From Pelotomaculum propionicicum (lineage in GTDB: Bacteria; Bacillota; Desulfotomaculia; Desulfotomaculales; Pelotomaculaceae): a DNA stretch of 64,000 nt. The position numbers were made by a program, and so were the translations under genes. The notes under the pieces are model-generated. The model had not been told where the DNA came from, did no database searches, and worked only from the letters and a program-made list of their open reading frames with translations. This document shows, one piece after another, positions 9,230-16,342 of the stretch; the stretch's first letter is position 1; every line of letters starts with the position of its first letter. The DNA lies in assembly GCF_004369225.1 (NCBI RefSeq), contig NZ_QFFZ01000014.1:1-64000 (forward strand), given 5' to 3'.

Positions 9230-10017
9230 GCTTAACAGTTGAGAATTTAAGTTTTAATTACGCCAAACGCCCCAATCTCTTAGACGGAGTGTCTCTATCT
9301 GTGGCCGAAGGAGATGTTTTATGCCTTTTGGGACCAAACGGTACAGGGAAAACGACCTTATTGCGCTGCATCCTCGGGATATTAAAAATCAAGCATGGGA
9401 AAATTCGCGTTCGGGGCCGCGATATCAGCAGTATGTCCACTAAGGAACTGGCCAGGGAGATAGCGTATGTTCCCCAGGCCACCACAACAGTTTTCCCTTA
9501 CCAGGTGCTGGACATGGTCATTATGGGCCGGAACCCTCACCTGGGCGTTATGTCCGCACCATCGGCCAGGGATGAGGAAATCGCCAGGGAGGCGCTGTCC
9601 AAAACAGGTATTCTCCATCTGGAGAATAGCTTATTTAGTGAAATCAGCGGTGGTGAGCGCCAGTTGGTGCTTATTGCGCGGGCGCTGGCCCAGCAGTCAA
9701 ACCTCCTGGTTTTGGACGAGCCGACAGCAAACCTTGACTACGGCAACCAGGCCCGCATCTTGAAAATCATTAATGAGCTAGCCCGGCAGGGTTACTCAAT
9801 TTTCATGACATCACATTTCCCCAACCACGCTTTCCTGGCATGCAATAAAGTGGCCATCATGAAAGGAGGAAAAATTCTGGCTGTCGGCAGCCCTGACGAC
9901 ATAGTTACAGACAGTTGCCTGAGCGAATTGTACTGCGCAAGTATAAAAGTAGTTTCCGCAAGAATTCTTGACAAGCAGCGCAAGGAAGTTAAGGTTTGTG
10001 TGCCCATGTTGGCGTGA
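9226..10017 (+). CDS. FecCD-type ABC importer ATP-binding protein
   Basis: A 263-residue nucleotide-binding subunit with Walker A GPNGTGKTT, Q-loop (YVPQATT), signature ISGGERQ, Walker B LLVLDEPTANLD and switch His (MTSHFPNH). It powers the preceding permease. I take the ATG at 9226, because it overlaps the permease stop by 4 bp (ATGA) and follows AAGGAAGGG at a suitable distance; the ATG at 9220 is the alternative. Confidence 0.93.
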   Translation: MSLTVENLSFNYAKRPNLLDGVSLSVAEGDVLCLLGPNGTGKTTLLRCILGILKIKHGKIRVRGRDISSMSTKELAREIAYVPQATTTVFPYQVLDMVIMGRNPHLGVMSAPSARDEEIAREALSKTGILHLENSLFSEISGGERQLVLIARALAQQSNLLVLDEPTANLDYGNQARILKIINELARQGYSIFMTSHFPNHAFLACNKVAIMKGGKILAVGSPDDIVTDSCLSELYCASIKVVSARILDKQRKEVKVCVPMLA

Positions 10018-10099
10018 TTGATTTAATATTCCAGCTAATCAACTGCAAATGTCCGAAAGTCGGGGGAATTCTCAAGCATTTGACTTTATTGGTAATTTC

Positions 10100-10234
10100 G
10101 GAAAGTCGGTTTGCAAAGACCGTTCTGTCATCGCGAGGAGCGAAAGCGACGTGGCGATCTCACAGTATAAAGCGGGGGTAAGAGCCGGAGATTGCTTCGC
10201 TTAACGCTCGCAATGACAAACGGTAGGACTTTCC
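10100..10234. repeat. Imperfect palindromic intergenic repeat
   Basis: Outer arms GGAAAGTC (10100-10107) and GACTTTCC (10227-10234) enclose an inner palindrome beginning GTCATCGCGAGGAGCG (from 10127) and ending CGCTCGCAATGAC (to 10217). The inner part resembles a dispersed 'CGTCATTGCGAGGAGCG' repeat seen between genes of many bacteria. It splits the ATPase from its binding-protein gene and could be a small non-autonomous element. No coding potential. Confidence 0.6.
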
Positions 10235-10266
10235 GAAAGTATTCTTTGTGAAAATGGAGGGAGAGT

Positions 10267-11385
10267 ATGTTGAAACAAAATCCAACAGTAAAATTGATGG
10301 TCTTATGCCTGACGATTGCTTTAATTACAGTCACCCTTACGGCCTGTGGGACACAGCAGGCAAAAACCAACGCTGGCGGTTCGGCGGCCGAAACCCGCAC
10401 CATTGTTGACCAGGCCGGAAGGAGTGTAACTGTTCCCGTCAAGATCAATAAAGTCTTTTCTACCAGTCCCGTAGGGATGATCATGATGTATTCCCTGGCT
10501 CCGGAGAAGCTTGTCGGCTGGAACTATGAACTAACGCCTGACAATAAAAAATACATATTGCCAAAGTACCAGAACCTGCCTAATCTTGGCGGGTGGTATG
10601 CCAACACCTCATGCAACACGGAAGAGCTTTTAAAAATCCATCCCGATGTGATTATTTCAATTGGAGATTTAAGTGCGACAACAATCTCACAGGCCGAAAA
10701 CATTCAAAATCAGACTGGGATACCTGTCGTCGCGGTTAATAATGAACTGACAAAAATAGACCAGACTTTTGAGTTTTTGGGTGATTTGCTTGGAGAAAAG
10801 GACCGGGCCGGGGAATTGGCGGCGTACTGTCGTCAATCAGTTAATGATGTCGCTGAAAAGGCTAAGCAAATTCCACAAGAGAAACGGGTAAGGGTTTATT
10901 ACGCCGAAGGGTCAACCGGCCTGGAAACCGACCCAAAAGGATCACAGCATACCCAGGTTCTGGATTTTGTGGGCGGCGTCAATGTTGCCGATGTTCCAAT
11001 GAAAGGCGGCATGGGGCTGTCGACAGTTTCCCTGGAACAGATTCTGGCATGGGATCCTGACGTAATACTCACCTGGACCATGGCCGGCGATGAAGCGGCG
11101 GTTTATAGAATTGTAACCACCGATCCCAAATGGGCGAAGTTAAAGGCTTCAAAAGACGGCCGGGTATACGAGATTCCAAACAGTCCTTTCAACTGGTTTG
11201 ACCGCCCGCCTTCCTCGAACAGGATTATCGGTGTAAAATGGCTCGCCAACTTGCTTTATCCTGATATTTTCAAGTATGACATCAAGGCGGAGATGAAAGA
11301 TTTTTACGCCAAGTTCTATCACTATAACCTTACTGACCAGGAGGTAGAGGCTATCTTGGCGCGTGCTGGGGGAAAGCCTAAATAG
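10267..11385 (+). CDS. ABC importer substrate-binding lipoprotein (FecB/BtuF type)
   Basis: A 372-residue extracytoplasmic lipoprotein: signal peptide with lipobox TLTAC, then two Rossmann-like lobes joined by a long helix. Lobe 1 holds RTIVDQAGRSVTVP and LLKIHPDVIISIG. Lobe 2 starts near residue 214 (RVRVYYAEGS) and ends with YPDIFKYDIKAEMKDFYAKF. It captures the ligand for the FecCD-type permease and ATPase upstream. Lobe 2 has a clear homologue fused to the radical SAM protein three genes downstream. RBS is GGAGGGAG. A metal chelate ligand is inferred. Confidence 0.9.
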   Translation: MLKQNPTVKLMVLCLTIALITVTLTACGTQQAKTNAGGSAAETRTIVDQAGRSVTVPVKINKVFSTSPVGMIMMYSLAPEKLVGWNYELTPDNKKYILPKYQNLPNLGGWYANTSCNTEELLKIHPDVIISIGDLSATTISQAENIQNQTGIPVVAVNNELTKIDQTFEFLGDLLGEKDRAGELAAYCRQSVNDVAEKAKQIPQEKRVRVYYAEGSTGLETDPKGSQHTQVLDFVGGVNVADVPMKGGMGLSTVSLEQILAWDPDVILTWTMAGDEAAVYRIVTTDPKWAKLKASKDGRVYEIPNSPFNWFDRPPSSNRIIGVKWLANLLYPDIFKYDIKAEMKDFYAKFYHYNLTDQEVEAILARAGGKPK

Positions 11386-11393
11386 GCTTTCCC
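11370..11393 (+). terminator. Hairpin over the binding-protein stop codon
   Basis: GGGAAAGCC (11370-11378) pairs perfectly with GGCTTTCCC (11385-11393) around a 6-base loop that overlaps the stop codon. No T-run follows. It is more likely a partial attenuator or an mRNA-processing/stability element that keeps binding-protein transcripts abundant relative to downstream genes. Confidence 0.45.
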
Positions 11394-11409
11394 GCGGTTA
11401 GTCCGTGTT

Positions 11410-12030
11410 TTGTTGAGTGTTCGGCAACTGTTTGGTATGCCAGTAGGACAGCTTGCAAAACATATAAAGTCATGGAACTTTTTTGATGCAGCCATCGGCC
11501 TGGCAGCAATCAATTCAGTAATAAACACTCCGGAAAGGATCAAGCAGTTATCCGGGATAGCAGCTAGCGATCATAAACAAATCTCTGTTTTTGATTACTT
11601 CGCCGATATGATCAAGGGAAAAAATGTGGCCGTAATTGGCCACTTTCCAGGTCTGGAGAAGCTGGCAGAAAGTTGTCAACTATCCATACTGGATCGTCTA
11701 CCAAAGGCAGGGGATTATCCAGACCCTGCTTGTGAATATATCTTGCCAACGCAGGATTTTGTTTTTATCACAGCCTCTACACTGGTGAATAAGACGCTTC
11801 CCCGCTTATTAGAACTTAGCCGTAATGCCTTTACAGTGCTTTGGGGGCCCAGCACACCAATGACGCCGGTATTGTTTAATTACGGTATCGATATGTTATA
11901 TGGTACGGTGGTGGTTGCTCAACAGTCTACCAGGCAATCAGTTGAAGAAGGTGGTACCAGAAGTACTTTCGAACAGGTAAGCGCCTATAAGGTAAGTCTT
12001 GAAACTAACAAGAGAGTTAAAATCTTTTAA
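11410..12030 (+). CDS. DUF4213/DUF364 'heavy-metal chelation' family protein, N-terminally short
   Basis: About 206 residues matching the C-terminal two thirds of DUF4213/DUF364 proteins: SWNFFDAAIGLAAINSVIN (end of the first domain), then a Rossmann-like part with VAVIGHFPGLEKL, DFVFITASTLVNKTLPRLLEL and VLWGPSTPMTP. Only 24 bp separates it from the binding-protein stop, so the first ~60 residues normal for the family are missing. Either a shortened form is used (possible starts are TTG 11410 and ATG 11437) or the 5' end was lost. The family is proposed to bind metals; no reaction is proven. A second DUF364 gene follows another importer at 20930. Confidence 0.75.
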   Translation: MLSVRQLFGMPVGQLAKHIKSWNFFDAAIGLAAINSVINTPERIKQLSGIAASDHKQISVFDYFADMIKGKNVAVIGHFPGLEKLAESCQLSILDRLPKAGDYPDPACEYILPTQDFVFITASTLVNKTLPRLLELSRNAFTVLWGPSTPMTPVLFNYGIDMLYGTVVVAQQSTRQSVEEGGTRSTFEQVSAYKVSLETNKRVKIF

Positions 12031-12045
12031 AGGAGTAATGGATAG

Positions 12046-12669
12046 ATGGAAATTGATGTGCCGGAGTTTGACAAAATCGCCCGTGAGGTGTTTGCCCCGG
12101 TTTATCCTGTCATCGCAGAGCAGATAAAACATAAAGCAGGTATAACCAGGGGAACATGTCTGGACATTGGCTGCGGCGGCGGTTACCTTGGTATCGCCAT
12201 GGCCGGGCTCACTGAATTGCATGTTTATTTATTTGATAATTCTCAGGAGATGTTGAAAATCGCCGCCCAAAACATTGCCAGCCGGGGAATGGAAGCAAAG
12301 GTGCAAACCCTGTATGGTGACGTACATCAAATTCCCCTGGATAACGGCTCGATAGACCTGGCAATAAGCAGGGGCTCGGTGTTTTTTTGGGAAGACCACC
12401 ACAAGGCTTTTAAGGAAATATACAGGGTGCTTAAACCGGGAGGCGCTGCTTTTATTGGAGGTGGTTTTGGTACACCCAAGCTTAAAAAACAAATATTTTG
12501 CGAAATGCAAAAGAGAGATATCGAATGGCGGGAGAGAACAAAAAATCATAATAGTGACAGTAATTTAATGCGCTATAGAGACGTATTGCAGCAGTCAGGA
12601 ATACCCACATTTGATGTAACCAGAAATGAAACAGGCTTATGGGTAACGATAAGGAGGAAAAACTTATGA
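12046..12669 (+). CDS. Class I SAM-dependent methyltransferase
   Basis: A 207-residue protein with motif I LDIGCGGGYLGIAMA near residue 44, an acidic residue ending strand 2 (YLFDNSQEML), motif GDVHQIPLDNGSIDLAISRG and VLKPGGAAFIGG. This is the UbiE/small-molecule methyltransferase architecture. The substrate is unknown. RBS AAAGGAG precedes the ATG; its stop overlaps the radical SAM start by 4 bp (ATGA), so the two products are translationally coupled. Methylation of a metal ligand or cofactor is a guess from context. Confidence 0.85.
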   Translation: MEIDVPEFDKIAREVFAPVYPVIAEQIKHKAGITRGTCLDIGCGGGYLGIAMAGLTELHVYLFDNSQEMLKIAAQNIASRGMEAKVQTLYGDVHQIPLDNGSIDLAISRGSVFFWEDHHKAFKEIYRVLKPGGAAFIGGGFGTPKLKKQIFCEMQKRDIEWRERTKNHNSDSNLMRYRDVLQQSGIPTFDVTRNETGLWVTIRRKNL

Positions 12670-14450
12670 ACTGTAACATTTGTGAAAGAGGCTGCGTAAT
12701 CCCGGAGGGAGGCACGGGCGCATGCGGGCTTTACAGCAGAAAAGGAGAGGAAATAGTTGAGCTGTATCCTGATAAATACCTTATTATTTGTCCTATTTCA
12801 ATAGAAACGATGCCCTTGCTGCACTTTTATCCCGGCGGGAAATTCCTGCAGATCAGTACAGCCGGCTGTAATTTTAACTGTGATGGGTGCATTTCCGCGG
12901 TAATTGTCAGGGAAATGGGTCCTTCGAGCAGGGCGCTGCGGGAACTGTCACCGGAACAGGTGGTAGATGAGGCGGTAAGGAATGATTGTATCGGCATAAC
13001 TTTTTTAATGAACGATCCCCTGGCGTCATTCCTCACTTTTGTAAAAGTCGCCAAAGCCGCCAAAGAGCGCGGGCTGCTGGTCGGGTGCTCCTCAAACGCC
13101 TACTTTACTAAAACAGCAATGGCTAAAATCATTGACCACCTGGATTTTATCAGCATAGGTGTTAAAGGGATGTCCGGCGAGGCTTACCGCAAATGCGGGG
13201 GCAGTACACCCGAACCGGTCTTGAGTAACATTAGAAAATTCTATGAAAAAGGTGTGCATGTTGAAGTTTCCTGTATTTTCTATAGGGATAACCGGGAAGA
13301 ACTGTTGAGTCTTGCCGAATATTTAGCTGGTATTTCAGCGGACATACCTCTGCAAATTATGAGATTTATTCCTGTGGAGAGCGCGGATTTATCTTTGGAG
13401 GCAACGATTAGAGATGCTGAGGCACTGCGGGAGAAGCTTAGGGAAAAGCTCAGCTTCGTATATTTATTCAACTCACCTGGAACTGAGTATCTAAGCACAT
13501 TTTGTCCAGACTGCAGAGGACTTGTCATAAAGCGGGATTTTTACGGGCCGATGGGGTCAAAACTGGTGCCTGGCGGTCTGGGTTTGAGTGAAAGCAACTG
13601 CTGCCCGCAATGCGGGCGGGAACTAAACATTATAGGGCCCGTTGCCCAAAAATCATACCGGGAAGGCGCTTTTCAAGGTGGCTATCCTTATACCAGAGCT
13701 CTGGAAATGATGGAAGCCATGTTAATTGCCATGGGTGTGAAGGATCTTAAAAAGGTTGTGCAGGTATGGGAAGATGTGCTTTGCAACAGGCATCTTGAAA
13801 AACTTCATAATGACATTCAAAACCCCAAAACTTATGTTGAAACCATCAGGCATTTTGGGAAAATGGTTCAGTTGGAGTACAGAGCAGAAGATCTCGGGCG
13901 TTACATTGAAGAAAAAATTTCTGTAATTGAAAGCGGGCTCTGTGTTGTTGCAAAAAAACCACGGGTGTACTATGCTATGGGCAAGCCCAATTTCTGCATT
14001 AAGGGAGAACGCCTGGAAAACCAGTTGGTCGAGGCGGCAGGGGGCATTAGTGTTAATAAACAGATAGTCAGCAACGGCAGGCCGGGCTCGTCAATTACCT
14101 ATGAGGAGTTGGAAGTTCTTAACCCGGAGTATATTTTTATTTCCTCCTTTATTTCCTCGCCAGTTGAAGATTTCTACGCTGATTGCCTGATGGCCGGCTT
14201 AAATGTGGAGGCGGTCAGGGAAAAAAAGATCTATAAACACCCGGCGCCCTGCTGGGACTTCGGCAGCCCCAGGTGGATTCTCGGGCTGATGTTTATTGCA
14301 AATGTCCTGCATCCCAGTGTGTTTCATTTTGATCTGCTCGCTGAAGCAAAATTTTTCTATGATAAATTTTATGGCCTGGATTTTTCCCTGTCCAATCCCA
14401 ACCTTTCCTTTGGTAAGCCAGGCAGCAATTTCAAGTGGGTAAGCAATTGA
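12666..14450 (+). CDS. Radical SAM enzyme fused to a FecB/BtuF-type binding lobe
   Basis: 594 residues. Residues 1-25 have an AmrS/PflA-activase-like cysteine set (C3, C6, C10, C20). Residues ~60-270 are a radical SAM barrel with CNFNCDGC (C68, C72, C75). A zinc ribbon follows (C280/C283, C313/C316). Residues ~395-594 resemble the inter-lobe helix plus lobe 2 of the binding protein encoded at 10267: RVYYAMGKP versus RVYYAEGST, and HPSVFHFDLLAEAKFFYDKF versus YPDIFKYDIKAEMKDFYAKF. There is no signal peptide, so this lobe is cytoplasmic. It may present an imported ligand to the radical SAM site (inference). The start is ATG 12666, behind AAGGAGG at 12651. Confidence 0.85.
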   Translation: MNCNICERGCVIPEGGTGACGLYSRKGEEIVELYPDKYLIICPISIETMPLLHFYPGGKFLQISTAGCNFNCDGCISAVIVREMGPSSRALRELSPEQVVDEAVRNDCIGITFLMNDPLASFLTFVKVAKAAKERGLLVGCSSNAYFTKTAMAKIIDHLDFISIGVKGMSGEAYRKCGGSTPEPVLSNIRKFYEKGVHVEVSCIFYRDNREELLSLAEYLAGISADIPLQIMRFIPVESADLSLEATIRDAEALREKLREKLSFVYLFNSPGTEYLSTFCPDCRGLVIKRDFYGPMGSKLVPGGLGLSESNCCPQCGRELNIIGPVAQKSYREGAFQGGYPYTRALEMMEAMLIAMGVKDLKKVVQVWEDVLCNRHLEKLHNDIQNPKTYVETIRHFGKMVQLEYRAEDLGRYIEEKISVIESGLCVVAKKPRVYYAMGKPNFCIKGERLENQLVEAAGGISVNKQIVSNGRPGSSITYEELEVLNPEYIFISSFISSPVEDFYADCLMAGLNVEAVREKKIYKHPAPCWDFGSPRWILGLMFIANVLHPSVFHFDLLAEAKFFYDKFYGLDFSLSNPNLSFGKPGSNFKWVSN

Positions 14451-14474
14451 CGCCGGAAAAAGGAGAATGGACTT

Positions 14475-15278
14475 GTGCTTGAAAACATTGTGATCAGGCC
14501 TGTTGGGGTTGTGAAATCAGATTTGCTCGACCACAAGGCGGTGCCTGACTTTGAACAAAAAGCGGTTGTGGAGGTTTTTCGGGAGTATGCGGGCGCCCTG
14601 CGGCGGATCGAAAAGAACTCTCACCTCTGGATCCTGACCTGGTTTCACCTGGCCCGGCGCGACGCCCTTACGGCTACTCCATACCGGGTAAACCCCAACT
14701 CACTCAGCTACGGGGTTTTCGCGCTGCGGACACCGGTGCGCCCCAACCCGGTCGGCCTGAGTTTAGTGCAATTGGACAGGGTGGCAGGAACGGCGCTTCA
14801 TGTTACCGGGATGGATGCTGTAAACGGAACCCCCGTGCTAGATATTAAGCCATACTTTGAAAATGATATCATCTTTTCCCCGCGCACGCCCCACATATAT
14901 CCATTTAAGCGGGAAATGCGAAGGAATACGCTCTTAAAACTAGCCCTGGCGCACCATCAGGAGGAATGTGCCGGCCTCCTGCTGGCGGTGCGCATGGGAC
15001 TGATTGCGGAAGAGCAGCTGGGGCAGCTTATTACGCCGGACCTCCGTGTCACGGTTGAGGGCTCACCCTGCTTGGCCGATACCATACAGGGCCTGTCCAG
15101 AGCCAGGCTGGCCAACCCTCCCCGGTTTGAATACCGCCCGTCGGAGTCGCCAGGCCGCACTGTCTGGCGCCGTGGGGGCAAAGTGCTGAGTATCACAGCC
15201 TGCCGGATGATAGACAAGGAAGATTTTTTAAGGTTGTATGATAGTGATATCATGGAAGTAACTATGCAGGTAATTTAA
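14475..15278 (+). CDS. TrmO/TsaA-like domain fused to an FmdE-like domain
   Basis: 267 residues. The N-terminal half (~1-145) is the TrmO/TsaA (YaeB, VirR) SAM-binding beta-barrel family: LWILTWFHLARRD, RTPVRPNPVGLS (85-96) and NGTPVLDIKPY (117-127). TrmO N6-methylates t6A37 of tRNA, but members in metal gene clusters may act elsewhere. The C-terminal half (~152-245) resembles FmdE domains, with HHQEECAGLLLAVRMG and GSPCLADTIQGLS and candidate metal ligands H161, C165, C199 and C243. FmdE-like proteins are often tied to Mo/W metabolism. GTG start with AAGGAG ten bases upstream; last gene of the importer/radical-SAM operon. Confidence 0.75.
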   Translation: MLENIVIRPVGVVKSDLLDHKAVPDFEQKAVVEVFREYAGALRRIEKNSHLWILTWFHLARRDALTATPYRVNPNSLSYGVFALRTPVRPNPVGLSLVQLDRVAGTALHVTGMDAVNGTPVLDIKPYFENDIIFSPRTPHIYPFKREMRRNTLLKLALAHHQEECAGLLLAVRMGLIAEEQLGQLITPDLRVTVEGSPCLADTIQGLSRARLANPPRFEYRPSESPGRTVWRRGGKVLSITACRMIDKEDFLRLYDSDIMEVTMQVI

Positions 15279-15335
15279 TGAATAATATTTTTAAATAAGT
15301 GGAAAAGATATTTATTGAAAACTGCGAATATTAAC

Positions 15336-15363
15336 TTGACAGCATTTTATCTGTGCATATAAC
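15336..15363 (+). promoter_or_regulatory. Sigma-A-type promoter of the molbindin gene
   Basis: TTGACA at 15336-15341, then 16 bases, then TATAAC at 15358-15363. It lies 43 bp upstream of the molbindin ATG. A second TTGACA follows at 15367. Confidence 0.6.
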
Positions 15364-15406
15364 GCATTGACAAGTAAAAATAAACATTTTTGAAGGAGGA
15401 CTTGTC

Positions 15407-15613
15407 ATGGAGCTTAGTGCCCGTAATAATCTGAAAGCCCGTGTCAAGAACATTAAACTGGGTGAAGTTGCCGCTGAAGTAATCCTTGATGTGGGAGGAC
15501 AAGAAATGTGTTCAACAATAACTGTCGATTCAGTTAAAAGGTTGGGGTTGAAGGTTGGCGACGAGGTGGTCGCAGTCATTAAAGCAAGTTCGGTTATGAT
15601 TGGCAAGCCATAA
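15407..15613 (+). CDS. mop: Molbindin (single TOBE/Mop domain protein)
   Basis: A 68-residue protein consisting of one Mop/TOBE domain: LSARNNLKARVKNIKLGEV, CSTITVDSVKRLGLKVGDEV and VVAVIKASSVMIG. Such molbindins assemble into hexamers that bind molybdate or tungstate in the cytoplasm, for storage or buffering. It has its own promoter and terminator and the ribosome site GAAGGAGGA. It stands between the FecBCD-type cassette and the mod operon. Confidence 0.93.
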   Translation: MELSARNNLKARVKNIKLGEVAAEVILDVGGQEMCSTITVDSVKRLGLKVGDEVVAVIKASSVMIGKP

Positions 15614-15677
15614 GTTTTGTGAAAAACGGCTTTTAGGTCATTTGCAGTTCATAACCGTGCTGGCAAAGGCTGGATTG

Positions 15678-15705
15678 AACCGGGCTAAAGAGTCCGGTTT
15701 TTTAT
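15678..15705 (+). terminator. Intrinsic terminator after molbindin gene
   Basis: AACCGG (15678-15683) pairs with CCGGTT (15694-15699), extended inward by three pairs, and is followed by a run of Ts. Confidence 0.8.
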
Positions 15706-15738
15706 TGTTAAGGAAAGTATACATTGGTGGGGCTCTAT

Positions 15739-15927
15739 ATGGGGCTATCCAGCTAGTCCTGTTTGCAGTGTAATGTTGAAGAAGAAATCCCGGAAGAGGT
15801 AGTCCAGTATTTTGATCTGGTTGCTCCAGGGGACCAGACTATACCACCCAGGTTTGCCTGTGAAAAATGTGGGGGAGAAATGCGTCCTAAAGAGCTGTGG
15901 CATAACAGTTTAGAAGACATTTTCTAG
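15739..15927 (+). pseudogene. Small zinc-ribbon-like reading frame with in-frame TAG at codon 6
   Basis: From ATG 15739 (GGTGGGG eight bases upstream) the frame reads MGLSS, TAG (15754-15756), then 56 codons to TAG at 15925. The body carries CLQC and CEKC pairs (C-x2-C ... C-x2-C), as in small zinc ribbons, with acidic PEEVVQYFDLVAPGD between them. An intrinsic terminator follows directly, which suggests a once-real gene. The amber codon makes it look inactivated, unless a TTG at 15763 is the start or the codon is suppressed. No function recognised. Confidence 0.45.
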
Positions 15928-15938
15928 AAAAGGAAGAA

Positions 15939-15960
15939 CCGCCCGAAGGGCGGCTTTTTT
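15939..15960 (+). terminator. Intrinsic terminator
   Basis: CCGCCC (15939-15944), loop GAA, GGGCGG (15948-15953), then C and six Ts. It ends the small zinc-ribbon-like frame. Confidence 0.85.
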
Positions 15961-16052
15961 ATTTGAATGACTGTGTTTGTAAAATCATGGCCAGCCATCA
16001 AAATATGTAATAACATTAATAAAAATAACAATAAACAATTCAACTAACTGTG

Positions 16053-16081
16053 TTGACAATACTAACGACCTACTTTATTAT
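16053..16081 (+). promoter_or_regulatory. Promoter of the modABC operon
   Basis: TTGACA (16053-16058), 17-base spacer, TATTAT (16076-16081). The predicted transcription start near 16088 leaves a ~255-base leader before modA. Confidence 0.65.
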
Positions 16082-16085
16082 TTTA

Positions 16086-16132
16086 GTAGTGATATTATGT
16101 AACGTTTTTTACAGTGTAGTGATGTTGTGTAA
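16086..16132 (+). repeat. Two 17-bp direct repeats exactly 30 bp apart at the mod transcription start
   Basis: GTAGTGATATTATGTAA (16086-16102) and GTAGTGATGTTGTGTAA (16116-16132) differ at two positions, and their starts are 30 bp apart, about three helical turns. They overlap and follow the predicted transcription start. This is the geometry of a repressor operator; the one-component regulator at 6819-7787 is a candidate binder (inference). Confidence 0.5.
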
Positions 16133-16249
16133 GTTGCGGGTTGGAAAGACTGATTAGTTCGGTTGAAAAACTAACGTCTGGTTCTGTGGTATTGAGTTAA
16201 GTGCAGTTATATTTTTATCCTGAACTTACGACAGGGATTTTTGTTTTTT
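16125..16249 (+). promoter_or_regulatory. Structured, riboswitch-like leader of modABC
   Basis: A closing stem pairs 16125-16135 with 16223-16234 (11 pairs, one bulged G). It encloses a hairpin AGAC/GTCT plus TTAGTT/AACTAA (16147-16159 with 16169-16179). The 3' strand of the closing stem also lies within a possible hairpin CCTG/CAGG (16219-16222 with 16232-16235) followed by a T-rich run (16238-16249), so the two folds exclude each other. I cannot assign it to a known riboswitch class by eye. Confidence 0.5.
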
Positions 16250-16342
16250 ATTGGGGCAATTATAAATACATGTTGTAATTGGGAAAGGGTGGTGACATTT
16301 TAATTAGTTTGCGGAATCAACAATTTTAAGGAGGGGAAAATA

